Shown piece by piece: positions 22,522-31,163 of a DNA stretch of 32,883 nt. A model generated the notes under the pieces. That model saw nothing but the letters and a program-made list of their open reading frames with translations, made no database searches and was not told the origin of the DNA. The DNA is taken from assembly GCA_002348045.1 (NCBI GenBank), contig DDYO01000150.1:12326-45208 (forward strand), in the 5' to 3' direction. The stretch is from Anaerolineales bacterium UBA2232. Lineage in GTDB: Bacteria > Chloroflexota > Anaerolineae > UBA2200. Both the position numbers and the translations under genes were made by a program. The number at the start of each line of letters is the position of its first letter. Within the stretch, counting starts at the first letter, position 1.

Positions 22522-23199
22522 CTATGCTATGGGCAGCAGCGGTTCCTCAACTTCGGGCTGCGCACGATACCGGTAGACTTGGCCCAGTAGATGAGAATTG
22601 ACCAAGTTCGCCCAGAACTGGGTAAAGATCACGCCCACGAAACACAGGATCATGCCCAGGCCCGCAGCAAAGGACGCCACAATTATCAACAGAAGCGCAA
22701 CAACATAGTTGCCCAGATTCTCCTTCACATAGTACACGATTTCGCCAACCCGGAAGAATGCGGCGAACTCGTCACGCACGGCATATAGAGTCATTGCAGC
22801 AGGCAGCACCACCCCCATGAGTAGCCCGTAGAGGCCCGATACACAGCTCAGGCTCCACATACAGCATACCAGTGGTCCCGACATCCGCTCCGAGGCGTAT
22901 GCGTCACCGCCAGCCATCGCGCTGACCACAGTCCCAGCCGTCGAAATCGCTATCAAGGGGATGAGCCAGACCAGGCTGCCCAGCACGACCATCAGCCCCT
23001 TGACAAAGTAGCTACCAAAGTCATCCCAGCTCGGCAGAGGCTGCTCTGACCCATCCGCGACATTCTTCAGAACCCTGAGTGTGTATCCCAGGACCACCAG
23101 GTTCACGATGGGGATCAGGCTCAGCAGCCCACCAATCAGCAGCTTGGTTACCCAGTCCTTGTCTTCGAATACATAGGTAAACGCTTTTCCAAACTCCAT
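22522..23199 (-). CDS. DUF4013-type membrane protein (225 aa)
   Basis: Start placed at the ATG at 23199, preceded by AAGGAGGG; the frame is open 77 codons further upstream but without coding character. About five or six membrane segments are visible, for example LLIGGLLSLIPIVNLVVLGY (19-38), GLMVVLGSLVWLIPLIAIST and YVVALLLIIVASFAAGLGMI. The opening EFGKAFTYVFEDKDWVTKLL and the phrase LPSWDDFGSYFVKGL are typical of the DUF4013 family of unknown function in bacteria and archaea. It lies divergent to the iron operon. Confidence 0.8.
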   Translation of the reverse strand: MEFGKAFTYVFEDKDWVTKLLIGGLLSLIPIVNLVVLGYTLRVLKNVADGSEQPLPSWDDFGSYFVKGLMVVLGSLVWLIPLIAISTAGTVVSAMAGGDAYASERMSGPLVCCMWSLSCVSGLYGLLMGVVLPAAMTLYAVRDEFAAFFRVGEIVYYVKENLGNYVVALLLIIVASFAAGLGMILCFVGVIFTQFWANLVNSHLLGQVYRYRAQPEVEEPLLPIA

Positions 23200-23356
23200 T
23201 GCCGTCCCTCCTTCAAACTGGCCCGCCAGGGCATCCGTACTGGTATTGCTCCAACAACGTAACCGAGCACACGGTTGAGCGTCAAGTCCTTGGGGCACAT
23301 TGTAACACGGATAACGCCCGTAAACAAGGGCAAAGGGCGCAGGTAAGAAAGTGCAC

Positions 23357-23385
23357 TTGACTTCTACAGCAATTGGCTGTATATT
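23357..23385 (+). promoter_or_regulatory. sigma70 promoter of iron operon
   Basis: TTGACT (23357-23362), 17-bp spacer, TATATT (23380-23385), 40 bp before the regulator gene. Its presence shows that the flanking chromosome uses bacterial promoters. Confidence 0.8.
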
Positions 23386-23424
23386 AAGTATGTACAAAGG
23401 ATTCTTGGCTGAATTGCTAAGGCT

Positions 23425-24099
23425 ATGCAAACTATTGAACCAACTCGTACACTAACAGAGAACGCACAGATGTATCTGGTGAACATCCTGCGCCTCAGCC
23501 AGGGCGACCGGCCAGTGTCGCTGGGCGTGTTGGCAGAGAGCTTGGGAGTTTCACCGATTTCGGCCAACCAGATGTGTCGCAGGCTGCAGGATGACGGCCT
23601 GGTCACCTACATACCGTACAAGGGGGTTTCAACCACCCCTGAGGGGGCGATGGCCGCCAGGCGCATCCTAAGGCGTCACCGCCTTTGGGAAGTATTCCTG
23701 GTCCAGCACTTGAAATTGCGCTGGGAGGACGCCCACGAAACTGCGTGCCGCCTGGAGCATGCCACACCAGACGAGGTGATCGAAAGGCTGGACGATTTTC
23801 TACAACATCCTCGCGTCAATCCTCAGGGAGAGTTCATCCCTTCGAGAGAAGGCGACCTCCAACCCCGTGTCAGTCATACCTTGGCCGACATGAGCGTCGG
23901 GCAGCGAGCGCACTGTGTGCTCTGCAGCGCCGATCAGACTACTTGCGACTTTCTTGCCAGTGTGGGCCTGTTCCCTGGTGTGCAAGTGCGCCTCCTGGTG
24001 GAGGCGTCAGGAAGCCTGTTGTTGGAGGTGGGCGCACAGAAAGCAGTTATCGATCGAATGGCAGCAAAAGCCGTGTGGGTGGAGATAGACAATGAATAA
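23425..24099 (+). CDS. DtxR/MntR-family metal regulator with FeoA-like domain (224 aa)
   Basis: N-terminal winged helix (LTENAQMYLVNILRLSQGDR, VSLGVLAESLGVSPISANQM, RRLQDDGLVTYIPYKGVSTT), a dimerisation/metal-binding domain with ARRILRRHRLWEVFLVQHL and HETACRLEHATPDEV, and a C-terminal SH3-like FeoA domain (about 150-222: ADMSVGQRAHCVL, LASVGLFPGVQVRLL). Such proteins repress iron or manganese uptake genes when metal is bound. It is the first gene of the feo operon and overlaps feoA by 8 bp, so it probably controls its own operon. Confidence 0.9.
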   Translation: MQTIEPTRTLTENAQMYLVNILRLSQGDRPVSLGVLAESLGVSPISANQMCRRLQDDGLVTYIPYKGVSTTPEGAMAARRILRRHRLWEVFLVQHLKLRWEDAHETACRLEHATPDEVIERLDDFLQHPRVNPQGEFIPSREGDLQPRVSHTLADMSVGQRAHCVLCSADQTTCDFLASVGLFPGVQVRLLVEASGSLLLEVGAQKAVIDRMAAKAVWVEIDNE

Positions 24100-24403
24100 C
24101 AGCACACAACGAACCGCTGACGAAAACGAATCGAGTGCACAAGGCTGCCGGTTTCAAGCGGCGCCGCGTGCGACCCTGAGCCAGTTGAAGGTCGGCCACA
24201 CGGCCGCCATTCATGCCTTCTCCGGCGGCGCTGCCTTCAGTCGCAGGCTAGCTGCGCTGGGCTTTACCCCCGGTACTCCAATCAAGATGTTGCAGAACCA
24301 TGGGCATGGGCCGGTCATTGTGACCATTCGCGACACGCGGATTGCCCTTGGCCGCGGAGAGGCGGACAAAGTCCACGTGCTACTGAACGGCGAGGATGTA
24401 TGA
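24092..24403 (+). CDS. feoA: FeoA ferrous iron transport protein
   Basis: A 103-aa protein with a 25-residue N-terminal extension and an SH3-like FeoA domain (TLSQLKVGHTAAIHAF, RRLAALGFTPGTPIKML, GPVIVTIRDTRIALGRGEAD). FeoA is a small cytosolic partner needed for FeoB activity. It overlaps both neighbours (8 bp upstream, 4 bp ATGA downstream), so translation of the three genes is coupled. Confidence 0.9.
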   Translation: MNNSTQRTADENESSAQGCRFQAAPRATLSQLKVGHTAAIHAFSGGAAFSRRLAALGFTPGTPIKMLQNHGHGPVIVTIRDTRIALGRGEADKVHVLLNGEDV

Positions 24404-26400
24404 CCAACACGGCGAGACGCACGCTTCGAGTTGCTTTGGCTGGCCAACCCAACGTCGGCAAGAGCACTCTGTTCAATCTTCTGACCGGCCTCGACCAACA
24501 CGTCGGCAACTGGCCCGGTAAGACCGTCGAGCAGAAAGCGGGCACTTGTCAGTACCAGGACTGGGACATCCACCTGGTTGACCTGCCTGGGACCTACAGC
24601 CTCAGCGCCAATTCACCCGAGGAGCTTGTGGCGCGGGAGTACATCATCAGGGACAAGCCGGACCTGGTGGTGGCGGTGGTGAACGCGGCCGCCCTGGAAC
24701 GCAGCCTGTACCTGGTCGCTGAGCTCCTACCCCTGCCTTCCCCGGTCATCATCGCGCTAAACATGCTAGATGTTGCAGAGGATCAGGGGATGAAGGTGGA
24801 ACCTCATGTCCTGGAAGCTGCCCTTGGGATCCCTGTGGTTCCCATCGTAGCTTCCAAGGGTAGCGGGGTTCGCGACCTGCTAGAGCGAATCAGAGAGATG
24901 GCCTGCGACCCTTCTTCCAGTACACCCAACGTCCCGGACATCCGGGCCGACCACAAAGAAGTTTTGGAGCAAATCGAGGGATTGCTCACCGATGTCGACC
25001 TTGACGTCTACCCCCGGACCTGGCTCGCGTTAAAGGTACTCGAAGGCGACCGCCAGTTGACCGAGATGTTGCAGCAGCGCCTGGCACCCGAAACCTGGCA
25101 ACAGGTCCACCAGATCCTTCTGGAGCACGAGGACGCCTGCATTGCTGTTGCTGGCGGCCGCTATGCCTGGATTGGCCGGATGATCCGCGCCGCCGTTGTA
25201 CGGCCCCGCGCTGGCCCAATTCTCCTGACAGATCGCCTGGACAACTGGGCAACCCATCCCCTGTGGGGCGTGGTTATCCTGCTGGCCGTCCTTGCCCTCA
25301 CGTTCTGGCTCACCTATGCCGTCGGCACGCCCCTCCAGCAGTGGGTCGATGCTGCTATCGTGCAGCGCATCGCCCATGCTGCCTCAGCGCGGCTTGGTTG
25401 GGCGCCAGCCTGGCTCAGCGGCCTCCTCATTGACGGCGCCTTCAACGGCGTTGCCACCGTTGCGTCTTTCTTTCCCATTCTGGTCATGTTCTTTGCCGTC
25501 ATGGGACTGCTGGAGGACATTGGCTACATGGCCCGGGGAGCCTACGTTATGGACCGGTTCATGCACGCCATGGGGCTGCACGGCAAGTCCTTCCTGCCGC
25601 TATTCCTGGGTTTTGGCTGTAACGTTCCGGCGGTCATGGGCGCCCGCGTCATTGAGGTGCGGAAAGCGCGCCTGATGACCATCCTCTTGGCGCCTCTGGT
25701 GCCTTGCACAGGGCGTATGGCCGTCGTTGCATTTCTGGCGCCTGCTTTCTTTCTGAATCCAACCCTCGTTTCTTGGGGTCTTATTGGGACCAACATTCTC
25801 GTTCTTGCCGTCACGGGCATCATCATGGGACAGACAGTGTTACGCGGTGAACCAGTGGCCTTCATCATGGAACTCCCCCTCTACCACTGGCCCAACTGGC
25901 GGACCATCGCCATCGGAGTGTGGCACCGAGTATGGTCGTTCCTCCACAAGGCAGGCACTGTAATCCTGGTCGTGTCGGTCATCGTTTGGGCCCTCTCGTC
26001 GTGGCCAGCTGGAGCCGTCGAGGAAAGCCTCCTTGGGCGCTTGGGACGCCTCTTGGAGCCAATCGGCAAGGGCGTTGGCTTTGATTGGCGCATTATCGTC
26101 GCCCTCTTGAGCAGTTTTGTCGCGAAGGAGAACTCCATAGCCACCCTCGCCGTGCTTTTTGGCGCAAGAGAAGGAGACGCGAGCCTCCTTACCACGCTAC
26201 AGGGTGCGTTGTCTCCAGCCAGTGCGCTGGCCTTCTTGGTGGTGCAGATGTTGTTCATTCCCTGTGTCGCGACCGTTGCCGCCATACGGCAGGAGACTGC
26301 GTCATGGCGCTGGACCGCCTTCAGCGTCGCTTTCCTCACCGTCCTGTCTTTTGCTGGCGGATGGACGGCTTACCAGTTAGCCACTTTGTTGGCTCCGTAG
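24400..26400 (+). CDS. feoB: FeoB ferrous iron transporter
   Basis: A 666-aa protein. The N-terminal G domain has G1 GQPNVGKST (15-23), G3 DLPGTYSL (61-68) and G4 NMLD (about 126-129); a helical GDI-like linker follows, then about eight to ten membrane helices with the two Gate regions (for example GAYVMDRFMHAMGLHGKSFL and the GFGCNVPAVMGAR motif). It imports Fe(II) across the inner membrane. Length is at the short end of the family (650-780). Confidence 0.97.
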   Translation: MTNTARRTLRVALAGQPNVGKSTLFNLLTGLDQHVGNWPGKTVEQKAGTCQYQDWDIHLVDLPGTYSLSANSPEELVAREYIIRDKPDLVVAVVNAAALERSLYLVAELLPLPSPVIIALNMLDVAEDQGMKVEPHVLEAALGIPVVPIVASKGSGVRDLLERIREMACDPSSSTPNVPDIRADHKEVLEQIEGLLTDVDLDVYPRTWLALKVLEGDRQLTEMLQQRLAPETWQQVHQILLEHEDACIAVAGGRYAWIGRMIRAAVVRPRAGPILLTDRLDNWATHPLWGVVILLAVLALTFWLTYAVGTPLQQWVDAAIVQRIAHAASARLGWAPAWLSGLLIDGAFNGVATVASFFPILVMFFAVMGLLEDIGYMARGAYVMDRFMHAMGLHGKSFLPLFLGFGCNVPAVMGARVIEVRKARLMTILLAPLVPCTGRMAVVAFLAPAFFLNPTLVSWGLIGTNILVLAVTGIIMGQTVLRGEPVAFIMELPLYHWPNWRTIAIGVWHRVWSFLHKAGTVILVVSVIVWALSSWPAGAVEESLLGRLGRLLEPIGKGVGFDWRIIVALLSSFVAKENSIATLAVLFGAREGDASLLTTLQGALSPASALAFLVVQMLFIPCVATVAAIRQETASWRWTAFSVAFLTVLSFAGGWTAYQLATLLAP

Positions 26401-26410
26401 GCAACCGAGC

Positions 26411-26677
26411 ATGCTCCAGGCTGTCCTGCGACTCATCCACTCTGGCCCAGTCCGTTCACTGCCCCAACTCGCCGCCCAACTGCACGTCAGTGAAGACCTG
26501 ATGGAAGTGATGCTGGATGACCTGGTCGAGAGAGGGTACTTGCGGAAGGCCGAGACTGGCTGCACCCAGCCCTGCGGAGGCTGCCCCTCGTCCCATTCCT
26601 GTGCAGCGCAAGGCACCAGCCGCCTGTGGTTTCTGACTGATGCCGGTCGACAAGTCCTCCTCCGCACTCAGCAATAA
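26411..26677 (+). CDS. FeoC-like winged-helix protein (88 aa)
   Basis: Ten bp after feoB. A winged helix (MLQAVLRLIHSGPVRSLPQL, QLHVSEDLMEVMLDDLVERG) is followed by a cysteine cluster CTQPCGGCPSSHSC (about 51-64), matching the FeoC layout in which a loop of cysteines can bind iron-sulfur or iron. FeoC is thought to regulate or stabilise FeoB. A short WFLTDAGRQVLL tail follows. Confidence 0.75.
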   Translation: MLQAVLRLIHSGPVRSLPQLAAQLHVSEDLMEVMLDDLVERGYLRKAETGCTQPCGGCPSSHSCAAQGTSRLWFLTDAGRQVLLRTQQ

Positions 26678-26791
26678 CACCCAAGACCATATATCCCGGT
26701 CCTCTAGCAAGTTCGGCCCGAATCTCCCAGGATTAGGGTTTCCACGCGATCGAGCCTTCATTAGACATTTATATGAATAGGTGTATGAACC

Positions 26792-26820
26792 TTGACAAGG
26801 ACACGCTAAAGGGATAGAAT
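26792..26820 (+). promoter_or_regulatory. sigma70 promoter of grpE operon
   Basis: TTGACA (26792-26797), 17-bp spacer, TAGAAT (26815-26820), 31 bp before the grpE ATG. No CIRCE or HAIR (CTTGAGT-N7-ACTCAAG) inverted repeat was seen around it. Confidence 0.85.
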
Positions 26821-26851
26821 GTAGTCAAAGATAAACCAGAGAGGCAAACAT

Positions 26852-27346
26852 ATGCAGGAAAGCCAGTTCATCGCCAGTGACAATCCGACCGCTGATAACG
26901 ATGCCTTGGAGCGCGCCCAGCAAGAGGCATCTGACAATCGCGACAAATACCTGCGCGCCCTAGCGGAGGCGGAGAACATGCGCAAGCGGCTGGAGCGCCT
27001 CTGCGATGACCGAATCTGGCAGGAGAAAAAGCGTCTACTGACCGCTATTCTGGAAATGAGCGACAACCTGCAGGAGGCTCTCAAGTATGCATCGGGTGAC
27101 GATCCGTTAACCGTCGGCCTTCAGGCGGCTCAACAACAAGTGCTGAGCTTCCTGGGTCGCGAAGGCGTTGAGTCAGTTCCCGCGGTTGGACAGGAGTTCG
27201 ACCCCAACGTTCACGAGGCCGTGGAGACTGCTGAGAACGCAGGTAAACCCAACGAGGTGGTGCTAGAATACCGCAAGGGTTATACCCTCAACGGCAAGCT
27301 CTTAAGACCAGCTCGCGTTCAGGTCAACAGGGTATCCAACAGCTAG
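26852..27346 (+). CDS. grpE: GrpE nucleotide exchange factor
   Basis: A 164-aa protein with the GrpE layout: long N-terminal coiled coil (EASDNRDKYLRALAEAENMR), a middle helix pair, and the C-terminal beta domain with GVESVPAVGQEFDPNVHEAV and EYRKGYTLNGKLLRPARVQV. It releases ADP from DnaK. dnaK is not in the window. First gene of the heat-shock cluster. Confidence 0.95.
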   Translation: MQESQFIASDNPTADNDALERAQQEASDNRDKYLRALAEAENMRKRLERLCDDRIWQEKKRLLTAILEMSDNLQEALKYASGDDPLTVGLQAAQQQVLSFLGREGVESVPAVGQEFDPNVHEAVETAENAGKPNEVVLEYRKGYTLNGKLLRPARVQVNRVSNS

Positions 27347-27392
27347 CCGATCTCTGCCCGTTAGCCAACGCAGGAGGACACTGCAAGCAGCT

Positions 27393-28328
27393 ATGGAGTA
27401 CAAGGACTATTACAAGATCCTCGGCGTAGAAAAGGACGCTAATGAGGACGTCATCCGCAAGACCTATCGCCGGCTGGCGCGAAAATACCATCCTGACGTG
27501 AACCCCGGTGACAAGAAGGCCGAGGAACGTTTCAAGGAAATCAACGAGGCCAACGAAGTCCTGAGCGATCCGGAAAAGCGCCGCAAGTATGATGAACTCG
27601 GTAGCAGCTACCAGCAGTGGCAGAACACCGGCCGCGATCCCCGCGGTTTTGACTGGAGCCAGTGGACTGCGGGGGCACCAGGCGGTGGCCGCGTTCATGT
27701 GGAATACGGTGATCTGGGCGATCTGTTTGGGGGCGGGGCTTCGGACTTTTTCCGCAATATATTCGGGGGTGGGGGTGGCGCCGATGGATTTGGGCCGAGG
27801 CGTGCCAGCATGCGCGGGCAGGACTTGCAGCACCCTATCGATATCACTCTTGAAGAAGCATACCAGGGCACCAAACGCATCTTGCAGATTGGCAAGCAGA
27901 GAATCGAGGTCAAGATCCCCCCGGGGGTGGACACAGGATCGCGGGTACGCATTACGGGCAAAGGTGCTCCCGGAGCAGGCGGTGGAGCAAAGGGAGACCT
28001 GCACCTTACCGTTACTGTATTACCGCACGCCAAGTTCCAGCGCATCGGAAATGACGTGTACACTACCGTTGCCATAGATGTGTATTTGGCGGTGTTAGGC
28101 GGCGAGGTGAGTGTACCCACTTTGAAAGGCACCCAGGTGATGCTCAAACTCCCACCAGAGACGCAGAACGGCAAGCGGTTTCGACTCAAGGGGTTGGGCA
28201 TGCCCAGTCTCAAGGATCCTCGGTCGACCGGGGACTTTTATGTAGATGTGAACGTGATGTTGCCGCAGCAACTCAGCGATAAAGAGCAACAGCTCTTCCG
28301 GGAGTTGGCGGCCCTGCGGAGCCCATAG
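27393..28328 (+). CDS. DnaJ/CbpA-type J-domain co-chaperone (no zinc finger)
   Basis: A 311-aa protein with an N-terminal J domain (HPD at 33-35), a Gly/Phe-rich segment (about 75-145) and the two C-terminal substrate-binding domains (IDITLEEAYQGTKRILQI, LKGLGMPSLKDP). The four CxxCxGxG zinc repeats of classical DnaJ are absent, so it is a type II (CbpA-like) co-chaperone. It stimulates DnaK ATP hydrolysis. Co-transcribed with grpE, 46 bp apart. Confidence 0.93.
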   Translation: MEYKDYYKILGVEKDANEDVIRKTYRRLARKYHPDVNPGDKKAEERFKEINEANEVLSDPEKRRKYDELGSSYQQWQNTGRDPRGFDWSQWTAGAPGGGRVHVEYGDLGDLFGGGASDFFRNIFGGGGGADGFGPRRASMRGQDLQHPIDITLEEAYQGTKRILQIGKQRIEVKIPPGVDTGSRVRITGKGAPGAGGGAKGDLHLTVTVLPHAKFQRIGNDVYTTVAIDVYLAVLGGEVSVPTLKGTQVMLKLPPETQNGKRFRLKGLGMPSLKDPRSTGDFYVDVNVMLPQQLSDKEQQLFRELAALRSP

Positions 28329-28351
28329 ACTAGAGCAGGCACAACAGCAGA

Positions 28352-29569
28352 ATGCTAAACAGACATCTAATCACAGCAATCCTCATAATCGCAGTTACAT
28401 TGTCCTTGACTGGCTGCACCCTTTGTGCATGTCCCTTGGTGGGCCGGCGAGTGCAGTCTGAATCCGCCCCACAGGTTAGTTCCACTGCGCAGGAGCCCAC
28501 CATACTTGACTCGCATCTTGTCGCGGCCGATCTTGATGAGCAGCGACTGATCAGCATTTACCAGCGTGCCAATCCTGGGGTTGTCAACATACGCGTCATC
28601 AAACGTGTTACACCGTCGGCGCCGGGATTACCCAATTCGCAGGGCGGCCAAGATGACCAGGAGCTCTTCCAACAAGGCGTAGGATCAGGGTTTGTAGTGG
28701 ACCAAGCGGGGCACATCGTAACCAACCATCACGTGGTGGAGAATGCCGAGGAACTGCAGGTGACGTTTCCCGATGGCTCCATGGTCACCGCAGTGGTCAT
28801 CGGTCTTGACCCAGACAGCGACCTGGCGCTGATCAGGGTTGATGCCAGCACCGTGACCCTGCTGCCTTTGGAGCTGGGTGAGTCGGATGCTCTCCAAGTG
28901 GGGCAGCATGCGATCGCCATCGGTAACCCGATGGGCCTTCGGGGGACCCTCACTGTGGGCATCATCAGCGCACTGGGCCGAAGCCTGGCACTGGGACGAT
29001 CTTCGGTGGCCGTTGGCGCCCGTTTCAGCATCCCGGAGATGATCCAAACCGATGCGGCGATAAACCCCGGCAACTCCGGAGGACCGCTTCTGGACTCTGC
29101 CGGCCGTGTAATCGGGGTGAACACAGCGTATGACTCTACTGCCGCCGGCGTCGGCTTTGCGATCCCGATCGAGACAGTGAAGCGCGTGCTTCCCGCTCTC
29201 ATGCGGGAGGGCCGCTATCGTTATCCCTGGCTCGGCATTAGCGGCACAGATCTGACCCTTGACTACATTGAGGCGATGAAGCCAGCGGTCAAGCGTGGCG
29301 CCATCGTTCTGGATGTCACAGCCGGAAGTCCGGCTGACAAGGCTGGGCTCAGAGGCAGCAATGCTGTAATCAAGTTGAGGGGCCGGGACCTACGCGTTGG
29401 CGGCGATGTGATCGTTGGCATCGATGGCCAGCCGGTTTATCGGTTTGATGACATACTTATCCACATCCTGCGCTACCGAGCCGTGGGAGATACCATTAGC
29501 CTGTCCATTCTGCGACAGGGTCAAGACCTCACCGTGCAGGTGCCGTTGGCAGAGAGGCCTGACCGGTGA
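28352..29569 (+). CDS. HtrA/Deg-type serine protease lipoprotein 1
   Basis: A 405-aa protein with a lipobox SLTGC (C22), so anchored outside the membrane. The trypsin-like domain has catalytic H127 (TNHHVV), D157 (DSDLAL) and S242 (NPGNSGGPL); a PDZ domain covers about 300-400. It degrades or refolds misfolded envelope proteins. The ATG follows dnaJ by 23 bp and the stop overlaps the second htrA gene (GTGA). Confidence 0.92.
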   Translation: MLNRHLITAILIIAVTLSLTGCTLCACPLVGRRVQSESAPQVSSTAQEPTILDSHLVAADLDEQRLISIYQRANPGVVNIRVIKRVTPSAPGLPNSQGGQDDQELFQQGVGSGFVVDQAGHIVTNHHVVENAEELQVTFPDGSMVTAVVIGLDPDSDLALIRVDASTVTLLPLELGESDALQVGQHAIAIGNPMGLRGTLTVGIISALGRSLALGRSSVAVGARFSIPEMIQTDAAINPGNSGGPLLDSAGRVIGVNTAYDSTAAGVGFAIPIETVKRVLPALMREGRYRYPWLGISGTDLTLDYIEAMKPAVKRGAIVLDVTAGSPADKAGLRGSNAVIKLRGRDLRVGGDVIVGIDGQPVYRFDDILIHILRYRAVGDTISLSILRQGQDLTVQVPLAERPDR

Positions 29570-30768
29570 GCAAGTCAGGGAGCTCAGCCGTGTGGAATGT
29601 AAAGTTCAAGCCTATGGGCATTGTCGTCATGATGGCCGCAGTGATTCTGTCGTCGTGCGACATGCGGCGAGGCGCACTTGTCCCCACACCAACGGTCAGA
29701 CCTGTGCCCACTTACACTCCCTATCCAACGCCTACCACCGCGGCGTTGACTACTAGCGTCATCAGTGCTGCCGATGCTGAGGAGCAGTTGATCATAGATA
29801 TTTACGCGCGCGTCAGTCCCGCGGTGGTCTTTATCACAAGCCGAGTCATCGTGCGGGACTTTTTCTGGGGGGCGATCCCCCAGGAAGGCACCGGTTCGGG
29901 GTTTATCATTGACCTCGAAGGACATGTGGTGACCAACAACCATGTCGTTGAAGGTGCGGAGACTGTGCTCGTTACTTTGTCGGACGAGACGGCAGTGGAG
30001 GCCGTCATCGTTGGCACTGACCCTGACACCGATGTAGCGGTGCTCAAGATTGACGTGCCAGCGGGACAGCTCCATACTGCTGAGCTGGGTACGTCGTCGA
30101 ACCTGAGGGTAGGGCAGCGGGCGATTGCCATCGGCAACCCGTTCGGGCTTGACCGTACCCTGACGACAGGGGTCATCAGTTCTCTTGGTCGACCACTGGA
30201 GAGTGAGAACAGGCGCACGATCTACGACGTCATTCAGACCGATGCAGCGATCAACCCTGGCAACTCGGGAGGACCTCTTCTGGACTCGAGAGGCCGAGTG
30301 ATTGGCGTTAACACAGCCATCTACTCTCCGTCCGGCGGATCAGTGGGTGTAGGGTTTGCCGTACCCATCGACACGGTTAAGAGAGTGACCCAGTCCATCA
30401 TTGATAGGGGGTACTATCCTCACCCGTGGTTGGGCATCACGGGCCTGACCATCAGTCCCGAACTGGCAACTCGCCTGAACCTCGAGGTGCAAAGAGGCAT
30501 CCTGATCACCGAGGTCGTCTCGGGTCAGGCAGCAGACCAAGCCGGTCTGCGTGGTGGGCAGCGTAGGGTTCAGATCGGCAACTATGTCGTTCGCGTCGGA
30601 GGTGACGTTATTGTCGCCATCGATGAGATAAGAACGCCGGAGATGAGCGTGCTGGTCAAGTACCTGGAGACAAAGACCGTGGTAGGCCAGATAGTCAACC
30701 TGACCATCGTACGCGACGGTCGTGAACAGGTCATTAGGTCCACCCTGGGAGAGCAGCCCCGCAGATGA
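29566..30768 (+). CDS. HtrA/Deg-type serine protease lipoprotein 2
   Basis: A 400-aa paralogue of the preceding gene. GTG start at 29566 overlapping its stop. Lipobox LSSC (C31), a Pro/Thr-rich linker (39-60), protease domain with H126 (TNNHVV), D156 (DTDVAV) and S234 (NPGNSGGPL), and a C-terminal PDZ domain. The two copies share the core but differ in linkers, so the duplication is not recent. Confidence 0.92.
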   Translation: MSKSGSSAVWNVKFKPMGIVVMMAAVILSSCDMRRGALVPTPTVRPVPTYTPYPTPTTAALTTSVISAADAEEQLIIDIYARVSPAVVFITSRVIVRDFFWGAIPQEGTGSGFIIDLEGHVVTNNHVVEGAETVLVTLSDETAVEAVIVGTDPDTDVAVLKIDVPAGQLHTAELGTSSNLRVGQRAIAIGNPFGLDRTLTTGVISSLGRPLESENRRTIYDVIQTDAAINPGNSGGPLLDSRGRVIGVNTAIYSPSGGSVGVGFAVPIDTVKRVTQSIIDRGYYPHPWLGITGLTISPELATRLNLEVQRGILITEVVSGQAADQAGLRGGQRRVQIGNYVVRVGGDVIVAIDEIRTPEMSVLVKYLETKTVVGQIVNLTIVRDGREQVIRSTLGEQPRR

Positions 30769-30790
30769 GACCGGCGGAGGTAGGACATTG

Positions 30791-31111
30791 ATGGAGCAAC
30801 TCGCTCCCGATAACCCTTGCTATATCATCAGCGTCGTCGCAAACATGTTGGATCTGCATCCCCAGACGCTTCGGCACTATGAGCGCATCGGACTAGTCAT
30901 CCCTGCTCGATCGAGCGGCAATGTGCGCCTCTATTCGCCGAACGACATTGAACGGCTGCGCAAGATCTGTCGCCTGACTGACGAATTGGGGGTCAATTTG
31001 GCTGGGGTCGAGATTATCCTGCGCCTCACCCAGACCATAGAACATCTGCAGGCCAAGCTGCTAATTCTAGAAGCAGAGTTGGCCGTTTCCGAGCCACCAA
31101 CCGACGGATGA
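30791..31111 (+). CDS. hspR: HspR-like MerR-family heat-shock repressor
   Basis: A 106-aa protein started at the ATG at 30791, preceded by GGAGGTAGG. The MerR-type winged helix (CYIISVVANMLDLHPQTLRH, YERIGLVIPARSSGNVRLYS) is followed by a short helix, the HspR form. HspR represses dnaK/clpB operons, with DnaK as co-repressor. Its place inside the grpE-dnaJ-clpB run supports this. Confidence 0.88.
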   Translation: MEQLAPDNPCYIISVVANMLDLHPQTLRHYERIGLVIPARSSGNVRLYSPNDIERLRKICRLTDELGVNLAGVEIILRLTQTIEHLQAKLLILEAELAVSEPPTDG

Positions 31112-31163
31112 TCCGTGCCGTTTGCTGGTTCCGGTCCAAGAATATACTGGAAGGGAGGTCATA